NCBI GenBank assembly: GCA_905221235.1
Contig: CAJNCJ010000002.1
Coordinates: 124,001 to 188,000, forward strand
Direction: 5' to 3'
Source of the DNA: a bacterium
Lineage (GTDB): Bacteria; Bacillota; Bacilli; Lactobacillales; Streptococcaceae
Length of the DNA: 64,000 bases
The translations under genes and the position numbers were made by a program. Of this stretch, positions 56,730-64,000 are shown one piece after another (within the stretch, counting starts at the first letter, position 1; the number at the start of each line of letters is the position of its first letter). The notes below the pieces were generated by a model. That model made no database searches, had not been told where the DNA came from, and saw nothing but the letters and a program-made list of their open reading frames with translations.

Positions 56730-58055
56730 CTATTCTTCATGGTCTTTCCAATAATCTCTTATGCTGATCAACTGTGTTTTTGAAGCCTTCAGCATGCGTT
56801 TAGAGCCTTTTACGGGCACAGCAACCACCTGTTGCGGAAGATACAAAACTGTTTTAAAGATACGCTGACTAACCGTATCATCTTTAGCCAAATCTTTCTG
56901 GAAGTTATTTGAAATAATGACATCCAGATAAAACTCATGCACTCGTTTCCCAAAGTTCTCAGCTGAAATCTCGTACAATTTCTCTGATAAGGTATGCTCA
57001 TTCATATCTGGCGTAGCAATCAAGGCCTCTAAAATAGCTCCAGCCAAATCATGTTCTCCATAGTACAAGGTTCCAAACATCTTATCATTGATGAGATTAT
57101 CCAGATAAGGATTTCCATGTGCGATGACTGGTGTTCCACTAGCCAAGCTTTCCAAGTAGGTCAAACCTTGGGTTTCACTTGTCGATGCCGAGATGAAGAA
57201 ATCTGCTGCCTTATAGTAAAGGGCCGTTTCACTAGGAGCAATCATGCCAGTAAAGATGACTGAGTCTTGAATCTCTAGTTTTTTGGCTTGCTCTTTGAGG
57301 TCATCCAAATAAGGACCGTCCCCAGCTACCACCAGTTTAACCTTGTCTTCTTCTTTCAGAACTTCTGCAAAGGCTGCTAGTACTGCTTGAATATTTTTTT
57401 CATAGGAAATTCTGGAAAGACTAAGCAACATCTTTTCATCATCTTGAATTCCTAGTTTACTACGCAGTTCTGTCAAATTTTCCTGCTTGATTTCAGGACG
57501 CTCAAACTTAGCTAATTCAATCCCAGTTGGAATAACCCGTTTTTCCACCTTGACCTTATAGTCAGATAGCAAGTCACGGACAATCTCACTCGGACAAATA
57601 ACCCCATCCACATCATGCAAGAAACCTCTAACTAGGTACTTGACCATACTCGGACGAATCAGCATCCCCTTGGCAATATAATGCACATAGTCTTCATACT
57701 GGGTGTGATAGGTATGGATAACTGGAATCTTCAATTCACGCGCAATCCAAATCCCCAACAAGCCAAGAGAAAATTCTGTCTGAGTATGGATAATATCCAG
57801 TTGATACTGTTTAGCAATTTCAAGCGCCTTGCTGAAGCCTCGATAGGCAAAGCGGCGGTCCTTAAAAGCAAAAAAGGGAACACTTGGAATACGGATAATT
57901 TGCCAATCTTCATAACGATTGACATCCTTATCTGTCGTTGTAAAGATAAAAACAGCATGCCCTTGCTTTTCAAGTTCTGTTTTCAAGGTTCGAATACTGG
58001 TCGCAACACCTGAAACCTGAGGAAAATAGGTATCTGTAAATAAACCAATTCGCAT
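56730..58055 (-). CDS. GT4 glycosyltransferase, likely monoglucosyldiacylglycerol synthase
   Basis: A 441-residue GT-B fold transferase. The start RIGLFTDTYFPQVSGVATSI and the nucleotide-sugar site ETQGLTYLESLASGTPVIAHG (EX7E) are diagnostic. The pneumococcal orthologue beside cpoA adds glucose to diacylglycerol. The C-terminal extension VPVKGSKRMLKASKTQL is basic, fitting membrane binding. It lies 15 bp after cpoA. Confidence 0.85.
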   Translation of the reverse strand: MRIGLFTDTYFPQVSGVATSIRTLKTELEKQGHAVFIFTTTDKDVNRYEDWQIIRIPSVPFFAFKDRRFAYRGFSKALEIAKQYQLDIIHTQTEFSLGLLGIWIARELKIPVIHTYHTQYEDYVHYIAKGMLIRPSMVKYLVRGFLHDVDGVICPSEIVRDLLSDYKVKVEKRVIPTGIELAKFERPEIKQENLTELRSKLGIQDDEKMLLSLSRISYEKNIQAVLAAFAEVLKEEDKVKLVVAGDGPYLDDLKEQAKKLEIQDSVIFTGMIAPSETALYYKAADFFISASTSETQGLTYLESLASGTPVIAHGNPYLDNLINDKMFGTLYYGEHDLAGAILEALIATPDMNEHTLSEKLYEISAENFGKRVHEFYLDVIISNNFQKDLAKDDTVSQRIFKTVLYLPQQVVAVPVKGSKRMLKASKTQLISIRDYWKDHEE

Positions 58056-58070
58056 AGATTACCTCTCTTT

Positions 58071-59114
58071 TTACTTTCTCCCTAAAGCGGCTTGTTTCTC
58101 ATAAAAGTCCAACCAGATTTGTAACAGATGCTCTTCTGAATACTCTCTAGAAATATTCTTAGCCTTTTCTTTAAGTTCTTTTAAGGTAGCAGGATTGGCT
58201 TGATATTCCAAAATAGCTTCTTTCATCTCTTCTCTATCTGCTGTCGCCCGATAATTTCCCTCCAAAATTACCTTATAGAGATCCAAATCACGCAACATAA
58301 CAGGAGCCTCACAACTCGCAGCCTCTAAAATAGTCATAGGAAATAGCTCATTATAACTAGGCAACAAGAAAAGGTCCGCTAGGGCATACAACTCGCGCAT
58401 TCGCTCTGGCGACACGATACCTGGAAAAATCAAGTTTTTAGGGGGATTTTCCATTATTTTCTTATAGCGTTCATAGCCATCTGTTATGCCCCCAAAAGAG
58501 AAACCACCCGCCCAAATAAAGGTAATTTGAGGCAAGTCCTCAGCCAGACGGATAAAGTCATCAATCCCTTTACGTTTCTGAACTTGCCCAGCGCCTACTA
58601 CGATAAACTGATTATCACTAAGACCTAGATCTGTTCGCAGTCTCACTACCTCTTCTTGCGGAAGAGGATGCCATTTTTCCTTATTGACAAAGTTAGGGAT
58701 ATAGGTCACTTTTTCACGTGGAATACCAGCCGCAACCAAATCCTCAATAAACATCGGGTTGACCACCACCAAGTGCTCCATCCGGTTGTAAAAAGAAAAT
58801 ACATAGCGTTTGACAATTCCCTTTAAGAAAAATGGAATCTTCAAACTCCCCTCAAGTGTATCAGGCAAGAAATGCACATAGCCAATTTTTCTCCCTGAGC
58901 GTTTCTTTTGGAAGGTTGATAAATAATAGGGGAAATCAATCGTATGAAAATGAGTCACATCTGCCTCGATTGGAAGATTTTCTGTAACAATCAATTGATC
59001 CTTGGCATCACGATGAAGAAGACGAACTAATTCACGGTAGGCACCTGAAACTCCTTGTCCTGCTACTTTCTCACTTGAACTCAACATATTGATGCGTAAT
59101 TTCTTTTTTTCCAT
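58071..59114 (-). CDS. cpoA: CpoA, glycolipid galactosyltransferase
   Basis: A 347-residue GT4 transferase; pneumococcal CpoA adds galactose to glucosyl-diacylglycerol and is linked to beta-lactam (piperacillin) resistance. Visible features: VAGQGVSGAYRELVRLLH, FIVVGAGQVQKRKG and the EX7E region SYNELFPMTILEAASC. I start at the ATG at 59114, giving a length of 347 as in pneumococcus. The promoter lies directly upstream. Confidence 0.9.
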   Translation of the reverse strand: MEKKKLRINMLSSSEKVAGQGVSGAYRELVRLLHRDAKDQLIVTENLPIEADVTHFHTIDFPYYLSTFQKKRSGRKIGYVHFLPDTLEGSLKIPFFLKGIVKRYVFSFYNRMEHLVVVNPMFIEDLVAAGIPREKVTYIPNFVNKEKWHPLPQEEVVRLRTDLGLSDNQFIVVGAGQVQKRKGIDDFIRLAEDLPQITFIWAGGFSFGGITDGYERYKKIMENPPKNLIFPGIVSPERMRELYALADLFLLPSYNELFPMTILEAASCEAPVMLRDLDLYKVILEGNYRATADREEMKEAILEYQANPATLKELKEKAKNISREYSEEHLLQIWLDFYEKQAALGRK

Positions 59115-59121
59115 AACTACT

Positions 59122-59130
59122 ATTATATCA
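59122..59130 (-). promoter_or_regulatory. cpoA promoter, apparently leaderless
   Basis: Extended -10 TGATATAAT (59130-59122), only 7 bp before the ATG. Initiation would be within one or two bases of the start codon; no SD is present. Confidence 0.6.
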
Positions 59131-59160
59131 TTTTCTTTGAATAAAATCAGCAAAAGAAAG

Positions 59161-59213
59161 GAGAGACTAGAGGAAAAGAAGGGGAAATTTCCTCGCTTTT
59201 CCTCTAGTCTCTC
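59161..59213 (-). terminator. Strong terminator between sufT-like gene and cpoA
   Basis: A perfect 18-bp stem (59161-59178 with 59196-59213), then CTTTCTTTT on the minus strand. It separates the dnaG-rpoD unit from the cpoA unit. Confidence 0.92.
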
Positions 59214-59229
59214 ACATTCTTTTATCTAT

Positions 59230-59559
59230 TTACTTAATGCCTAAGGCAATGCGGGCATAGCGACTCATTTTTTCAACCGTCCAGGCTGGATACCAAACTA
59301 ATTTAACCTCAGTATCAGTTACTTCTGGCACCTCTGTCATGGCATCATAAATCTGGTCCGTCAAAAGATCTGCCAGGGGACAACCCATAGTTGTCAAAGT
59401 CATATCAATCTCTGTTTGACCTGTGTCGCCATCAAAACGAATCTCATAAATCAAACCAAGATTAACAATATCGATTCCCAACTCAGGGTCGATGACTTCT
59501 TCCAAGGCTGTTAAAATGCGTGTTTTGATATTCTCAATTTGCTCTTCTGTATAAGCCAT
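59230..59559 (-). CDS. MIP18/SufT-like (DUF59) metal-sulfur cluster protein
   Basis: A 109-residue protein of the DUF59 family with ALEEVIDPELGIDIVNLGLI (DPE motif) and the conserved Cys in TTMGCPLADLL. Family members help mature Fe-S proteins. The start at 59559 (GAGGATAAAT upstream) is preferred over a GTG four codons earlier. It follows rpoD by 14 bp. Confidence 0.9.
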   Translation of the reverse strand: MAYTEEQIENIKTRILTALEEVIDPELGIDIVNLGLIYEIRFDGDTGQTEIDMTLTTMGCPLADLLTDQIYDAMTEVPEVTDTEVKLVWYPAWTVEKMSRYARIALGIK

Positions 59560-59573
59560 ATTTATCCTCACTC

Positions 59574-60683
59574 TTAGTCTTCAATAAAATCACGAAGCGG
59601 TTTGCTGCGACTTGGTTGGCGTAGTTTTCTCAAAGCCTTGGCTTCAATCTGACGGATACGCTCACGGGTTACGTTAAAGACTTTACCCACATCTTCAAGG
59701 GTGCGCATTTTTCCATCATCTAGCCCGAAACGGAGACGTAGAACATTTTCTTCACGGTCTGTAAGAGTATCCAAGACCTCATCCAACTGCTCACGCAAGA
59801 CGATACGAGTTGTGTAATCAACTGGATTTTCAATCACTTCATCTTCGATAAAATCCCCAAGGTGGCTATCATCCTCTTCACCGATAGGAGTTTCAAGAGA
59901 TACTGGTTCTTGAGCGATCTTCAAGATTTCACGGACCTTGTCTGGTGTCATATCCATACGTTCTGCGATTTGTTCTGGCGTTGGATCTTGTCCCAATTCT
60001 TGAAGGAGATTACGCTGTTCACGAACAAGTTTGTTAATCGTTTCAACCATATGGACTGGGATACGAATAGTACGAGCTTGGTCTGCAATAGCACGAGTGA
60101 TAGCCTGACGAATCCACCAAGTTGCATAAGTTGAGAACTTAAATCCTTTAGAATAGTCAAACTTGTCAACCGCCTTCATCAAGCCCATATTCCCTTCTTG
60201 AATCAAGTCAAGGAACTGCATACCACGGCCGACATAACGCTTGGCAATGGAAACAACCAAACGAAGGTTGGCTTCCGCAAGACGTTGTTTGGCTTCGATA
60301 TCACCAGCTTCAACAGCAAGCGCCAATTCTTTTTCCTCTTCATTGGTCAAGAGAGGAACGACCCCGATTTCTTTCAAGTACATACGGACAGGGTCATTGA
60401 CCTTAGCCGAAGTTGATCCAATCAAGTCCTCATCGCTAAGTTCGGGCTCTTCTTCTGCACTAAGAACACGCGCACTTGGATTTCCTTCGTTATCTGTGAT
60501 TGAAATCCCTGCATCCTGAATTCGTTGCAAGAGATCTTCAATCCCATCAGCATCCAAGGTAAAAGGAACAACTAGACTAGCATTGATTTCATCGTCTGTT
60601 GCTGTCCCTTTTTGTTTATGATTACGGATAAATTCTGCTACTTGTACGTCAAATGTTGTTACTTCTTTTTGTTTTGTTGCCAT
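59574..60683 (-). CDS. rpoD: Primary sigma factor
   Basis: Housekeeping sigma-70 of 369 residues (also called sigA). Short N-terminal region 1.1, then region 2 ([37 protein letters not shown]) and region 4.2 ([20 protein letters not shown]). It lies 2 bp after dnaG, the usual macromolecular-synthesis pairing. Confidence 0.98.
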   Translation of the reverse strand: MATKQKEVTTFDVQVAEFIRNHKQKGTATDDEINASLVVPFTLDADGIEDLLQRIQDAGISITDNEGNPSARVLSAEEEPELSDEDLIGSTSAKVNDPVRMYLKEIGVVPLLTNEEEKELALAVEAGDIEAKQRLAEANLRLVVSIAKRYVGRGMQFLDLIQEGNMGLMKAVDKFDYSKGFKFSTYATWWIRQAITRAIADQARTIRIPVHMVETINKLVREQRNLLQELGQDPTPEQIAERMDMTPDKVREILKIAQEPVSLETPIGEEDDSHLGDFIEDEVIENPVDYTTRIVLREQLDEVLDTLTDREENVLRLRFGLDDGKMRTLEDVGKVFNVTRERIRQIEAKALRKLRQPSRSKPLRDFIED

Positions 60684-60685
60684 TA

Positions 60686-62446
60686 TTACTCCATTCTTCT
60701 CTTTTGGGAAATTAAACGTTCCAATTCTTCTAGGGCTGTATCGGTATCTCCTACATGGCTAGCTTCCTGCACCTTCTTTTTGATTCTCATATTGTCCTGA
60801 TTCAAGAGAGCCTTGTTTCGAGTCATTTCTACTTCACTAAGTTCCTGAGGTGACATTTCAGCAGGTAAATCCTGAGCTAAGACTTGGTACCAAGCTCTTT
60901 CAACTTCCTCTGTCTGTTCTGCTAAGACTTCTGGAGGAAGATTTCCATACTGACCAAGTAAGTCATATAAAACCTGAAATTCAGGTGTGTCAAATGCAAA
61001 GTCTTCTCGCAAACGGTAATCATTCAAAATAAGAGGAGATTCCATCATTCGATAAAGTAGATGGGCTTCTGCCCTCATAATAGCCGATAACTGCTTGGTG
61101 ACAGGCATAGTAATTGGCGTCGGTCTGGAAATTCCTTCCATGCGATTCTGCCTTTGTGCCTGTCGACTCTCATTAACAATCTGCTCAATCTGGGCATAAT
61201 CAAAGGACGCCAGACTGTCAGCTAAAATATGAATATAGCTGTTTTGAGCAGTGATAGACTTTTCTTGAACAATCAAGGGAGCTATTTTTTCAATAAACTC
61301 AATCTGAGCCTGCAGATTTTCACTATTTTCAGGCTTGTACTGGTGAATGTAGAACTCAATCGGACTAATACGAGTTTTCGTTAATAGATAGGCCAAATCT
61401 TCTGGACCATTTTTTTGTAGATACTCATCTGGATCCAAGTTATCAGGCATGCTGACGATCTGCACAGGCATATCGCCGATTTCATCCAAAGCTTTCAATG
61501 TCGCTGCTTGCCCAGCCTTATCGCCATCATATACCAGAACTAACTTCTTGGTTAACCTTTTCAGATGATCAACATGCTCACGACTCAAGGCCGTACCCAT
61601 AGACGCGACAGCATTTTCGATTCCAGCCCGATAGGCTGCAATAACATCCATGAACCCTTCCATGAGGTAAATCTCACTGGCTTTACCAGAAGATTTTTTT
61701 GCCCTATCCATATGATATAATTCGTAACTTTTGTTAAAAATTGCAGTCGATCGGCTATTTTTATACTTAGAAGTTTGTGAATCCGTTTTCTGCCAGATAC
61801 GACCTGAGAAGGCAATGACCTTTCCCTGATCATTGGTCAAGGGAAACATAATCCGATTGTGAAAAGTGTCTACAAATTGATTGGCATCCGAGAGGTAAAA
61901 TAATCCTGAATCTAGAAAATCCTCTTCACGATACTGACCAGACAAACGTTGATAGAGATAGTTTCGTTCTGGAGGTGCTAAACCAATCCGAAAATGTTTG
62001 AGGACTTCATCTGTCAAACCACGCTGATAGAGGTAATTTCTGGCCTCTTCCCCCATGGTCGTTGTCATGAGAATAGCATGATAAAATTTGGCAGCATCTT
62101 CGTGCATATCATAAAGAGCTTGGTGGGGGGAGGCGGGCTTCTGCTCACTATAAAGCGGTTTTTCCACCTCTATCCCAACACGCTGACCTAAGATTTGGAC
62201 AGCCTCCATAAAGGGAACCCCTTGGTACTCCTCGATGAATTTAAAGACATCACCTGAGCGACCACAACCAAAACAGTGGTAAAACTGCTTATCCTCAACA
62301 ACGTTGAAAGAAGGTGTTTTTTCACCATGAAAAGGACAGAGCCCTAGATAGTTCCGTCCTGCCTTTTGTAAAGAAATCACATCTCCTATGACTTCCACAA
62401 TGTTGGCATTGTTTTTGATTTCTTCAATGACTTGTTTGTCAACCAT
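60686..62446 (-). CDS. dnaG: DNA primase
   Basis: Makes RNA primers for replication, 586 residues. Zinc finger [11 protein letters not shown] ... [10 protein letters not shown] (residues 38-62), TOPRIM core [13 protein letters not shown] near 310 and the C-terminal helicase-binding region. I start at the ATG at 62446, 8 bp after GGAGG; five codons upstream lie an ATG that overlaps the SD. Confidence 0.97.
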   Translation of the reverse strand: MVDKQVIEEIKNNANIVEVIGDVISLQKAGRNYLGLCPFHGEKTPSFNVVEDKQFYHCFGCGRSGDVFKFIEEYQGVPFMEAVQILGQRVGIEVEKPLYSEQKPASPHQALYDMHEDAAKFYHAILMTTTMGEEARNYLYQRGLTDEVLKHFRIGLAPPERNYLYQRLSGQYREEDFLDSGLFYLSDANQFVDTFHNRIMFPLTNDQGKVIAFSGRIWQKTDSQTSKYKNSRSTAIFNKSYELYHMDRAKKSSGKASEIYLMEGFMDVIAAYRAGIENAVASMGTALSREHVDHLKRLTKKLVLVYDGDKAGQAATLKALDEIGDMPVQIVSMPDNLDPDEYLQKNGPEDLAYLLTKTRISPIEFYIHQYKPENSENLQAQIEFIEKIAPLIVQEKSITAQNSYIHILADSLASFDYAQIEQIVNESRQAQRQNRMEGISRPTPITMPVTKQLSAIMRAEAHLLYRMMESPLILNDYRLREDFAFDTPEFQVLYDLLGQYGNLPPEVLAEQTEEVERAWYQVLAQDLPAEMSPQELSEVEMTRNKALLNQDNMRIKKKVQEASHVGDTDTALEELERLISQKRRME

Positions 62447-62470
62447 ACACAATACCTCCATGTTATCATA

Positions 62471-62513
62471 GTTTACTTTATATAGTATACTTTATTTCAG
62501 AAAAAAAGTAAAC
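62471..62513 (-). promoter_or_regulatory. dnaG-rpoD promoter within a 9-bp inverted repeat
   Basis: -35 TTTACT (62512-62507), 17-bp spacer, -10 TATACT (62489-62484) on the minus strand. GTTTACTTT and AAAGTAAAC (62513-62505 and 62479-62471) are perfect inverted copies 25 bp apart that bracket the core promoter. Confidence 0.7.
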
Positions 62514-62535
62514 CATTTCACTCATTTTCCCTACT

Positions 62536-63294
62536 TTATTCAAAGAGTTGATAATAATCAGAGATTTTCATTTTTGCTTTTTCTTCTTGGTTCAAATCTT
62601 GGATAATTCGTCCTTCTTTCATAACAATTAAACGATTGCCATATTTGAGAGCATCTTCCATATGGTGGGTAATCATAAGGGCTGTCAGCTGATCTTTCTT
62701 GACAAACTCATCCGTCAATTCCATGAGTGCGACACTGGTCTTTGGATCCAGGGCCGCAGTATGCTCGTCCAACAAGAGTAATTCAGGACGTTTCAAGGTT
62801 GCCATCAAAAGACTCAAGGCCTGTCTTTGTCCACCGGATAAGAACTCAATCGGTGTATTCAAGTGTTTCTCAAGACCATTTCCTACTTTTTCAATAGTAG
62901 CCTGAAACTCATCCTTATAACTAGCCAGACGTCTCGGAAACAGTCCACGCTTTTCACCACGAAACTTGGCAATTAAAAGATTTTCAGCCACCGTCATACG
63001 AGGAGCTGTTCCCATTTTGGGATCTTGAAAAACACGTGACAAATACTTAGCTCGCTTCTCTGGTGAAAATTTGGTAACATCTTCACCCAAAATACGGATG
63101 GTTCCACTGGTTAATGACAAGGTTCCTGCAATAGTGTTAAAGAGAGTTGATTTTCCAGCACCATTTCCACCTAAAATCGTGATAAAGTCCTGTTCAAAAA
63201 TTTCTAAGGAAACATCATTTAAAATAATCTTTTCTTCATCAAGGCCATTTTTAACGACTTTGGTTGCATTTTTTAATTCTACAATTGCTGTCAT
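62536..63294 (-). CDS. ABC transporter ATP-binding protein
   Basis: A 252-residue ATPase with Walker A GGNGAGKST, signature FLSGGQRQA, Walker B LLLDEHTAALDP and switch MITHHME. Its ATG overlaps the permease stop (ATGA). In pneumococcus the corresponding gene belongs, as I recall, to a tryptophan (TrpXYZ-type) importer; the sequence itself does not show the substrate. Confidence 0.88.
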   Translation of the reverse strand: MTAIVELKNATKVVKNGLDEEKIILNDVSLEIFEQDFITILGGNGAGKSTLFNTIAGTLSLTSGTIRILGEDVTKFSPEKRAKYLSRVFQDPKMGTAPRMTVAENLLIAKFRGEKRGLFPRRLASYKDEFQATIEKVGNGLEKHLNTPIEFLSGGQRQALSLLMATLKRPELLLLDEHTAALDPKTSVALMELTDEFVKKDQLTALMITHHMEDALKYGNRLIVMKEGRIIQDLNQEEKAKMKISDYYQLFE

Positions 63295-64000
63295 TTGCTT
63301 AACTTGGCTCCTTTCAAGATGGTTTGCTTAAATGTTGGAATCATGAGGCAGACTGCTAAAATCACTGCACTGTATAGACGAAGGTAACTTGTGTTAAAGC
63401 CAAGCGCGATAACTGCCCATACTAAGAATTGATAGGCAATAGAACCTACAACGATGGTAACCAAACGCTCTGCCAAGCTCAAACTCTTGAAGATAACTTC
63501 TCCAATAATCAAACTTGCAAGCCCCACAACGATGACACCAATTCCTCGAGAAACATCAGCATAGCCTTCTTGCTGGGCAATGAGGGCACCTGCAAGGGCA
63601 ATCACCCCATTTGATAAGACCAAGCCCATGAGCTCCATGCGTCCAGTATGAATTCCGAAACTTCTAGCCATATCAGGATTGTCACCTGTAGCAATATAGG
63701 CTTGTCCAAGTTTAGTGTCCAAGAAAAAGAGCATGAGAGCAATGACAAGACTGACAAAGATAAGACCTGTCAAGAGTTGGTTCAAGTCTGAATCAAAAGG
63801 TAAGACATCCTGGATTTGCTTAGTTCCAAGCAAGCCTAAATTTGCACGTCCCATAATCAAGAGCATGATAGAGTGACAAGAAGTCATCACCAAAATCCCT
63901 GAGAGCAAGGTTGGAATCTTCCCTTTTGTATAAAGAAGACCTGCTGCCATTCCAGCCAAACAACCTGCTCCTACAGCAACAAGTGTCGCTAAAAAGGGAT
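63291..64000 (-). CDS. ABC transporter permease, partial
   Basis: The last 236 or so residues of a branched-chain/sugar-type (LivH-like) permease that continues past the right edge: the frame is open to 64000 with no required start. Several membrane helices (LLSGILVMTSCHSIMLLIMG, LTGLIFVSLVIALMLFF) and a loop QQEGYADVSRGIGVIVVGLA are seen. It is directly coupled to the ATPase gene downstream. Confidence 0.88.
   Translation of the reverse strand, partial: PFLATLVAVGAGCLAGMAAGLLYTKGKIPTLLSGILVMTSCHSIMLLIMGRANLGLLGTKQIQDVLPFDSDLNQLLTGLIFVSLVIALMLFFLDTKLGQAYIATGDNPDMARSFGIHTGRMELMGLVLSNGVIALAGALIAQQEGYADVSRGIGVIVVGLASLIIGEVIFKSLSLAERLVTIVVGSIAYQFLVWAVIALGFNTSYLRLYSAVILAVCLMIPTFKQTILKGAKLSK

Overview
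The window reads as chromosome of a Mitis-group streptococcus (S. mitis / S. pneumoniae complex). This rests on low-GC, compact, mostly minus-strand genes, on CiaRH, RocS, MacP, CpoA and a Pht polyhistidine-triad protein, and on repeat families typical of this group (BOX, RUP, an IS1167-type ISL3 element and IS630 remnants). From memory, the blocks here are not contiguous in pneumococcal reference genomes, which favours S. mitis or a close relative over S. pneumoniae; I could not check this.

Layout. 1-5 kb: pyrimidine operon pyrR-pyrB-carA-carB (carB runs off the left edge) behind a PyrR attenuator, with a long structured carA-carB spacer, then yceD-nth. 5-7 kb: an unannotated 28-codon transcription unit and an ABC-F protein. 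7.3-11 kb: a large zinc-linked Pht surface protein behind an array of AdcR-like operators. 11-15.8 kb: ciaRH and pepN. 15.9-18.6 kb: a tightly coupled five-gene accessory operon (DUF2829/Tad2-like, SDR, NUDIX, orphan PEP-enzyme barrel, ASCH). 18.7-19.6 kb: a dead IS630. 19.9-25.1 kb: sufCDSUB. 25.2-29.5 kb: DUF3272, dnaX, a GAF/fRMsr protein, rpsA, tRNA-Gln, tRNA-Tyr and DUF2969. 29.6-32.6 kb: peptide-binding lipoprotein and ilvE with an exact CodY box. 32.9-33.5 kb: IS630-Spn1-like remnant split by a RUP. 33.7-36.5 kb: ATP-grasp plus two esterases. 36.6-39 kb: thiI and its cysteine desulfurase. 39-42.5 kb: a DUF6556-like protein behind a CiaR box, RUP, GDPD and exonuclease. 42.5-46.3 kb: BOX, rocS, mtnN, macP, nudix, glmU. 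46.4-49.2 kb: GH25 protein, DUF368, ybaK, phosphatase. 49.3-50.7 kb: IS1167-type element with perfect target duplication inside a terminator loop. 50.8-54.5 kb: lysS and an amino-acid ABC transporter. 54.6-59.6 kb: RUP, IS fragment, small proteins, obgE, PspC-like protein, two glycolipid glycosyltransferases (including cpoA) and a SufT/MIP18-like protein. 59.6-62.4 kb: rpoD and dnaG. 62.5-64 kb: an ABC transporter (ATPase and partial permease).

How it fits together. Several regulons can be read from sites in the DNA: PyrR (pyr leader, and probably the carA-carB spacer), AdcR (pht), CiaR (its own promoter and the DUF6556 gene) and CodY (ilvE). Cell-envelope functions recur (glmU, macP, DUF368 lipid-carrier flippase family, GH25, glycolipid synthases, ciaRH), as do chromosome functions (rocS, dnaX, dnaG, obgE). 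The least explained parts are the NUDIX/PEP-barrel/ASCH/DUF2829 operon, the ATP-grasp plus esterase operon, the 28-codon unit at 5.1 kb and the carA-carB spacer RNA.
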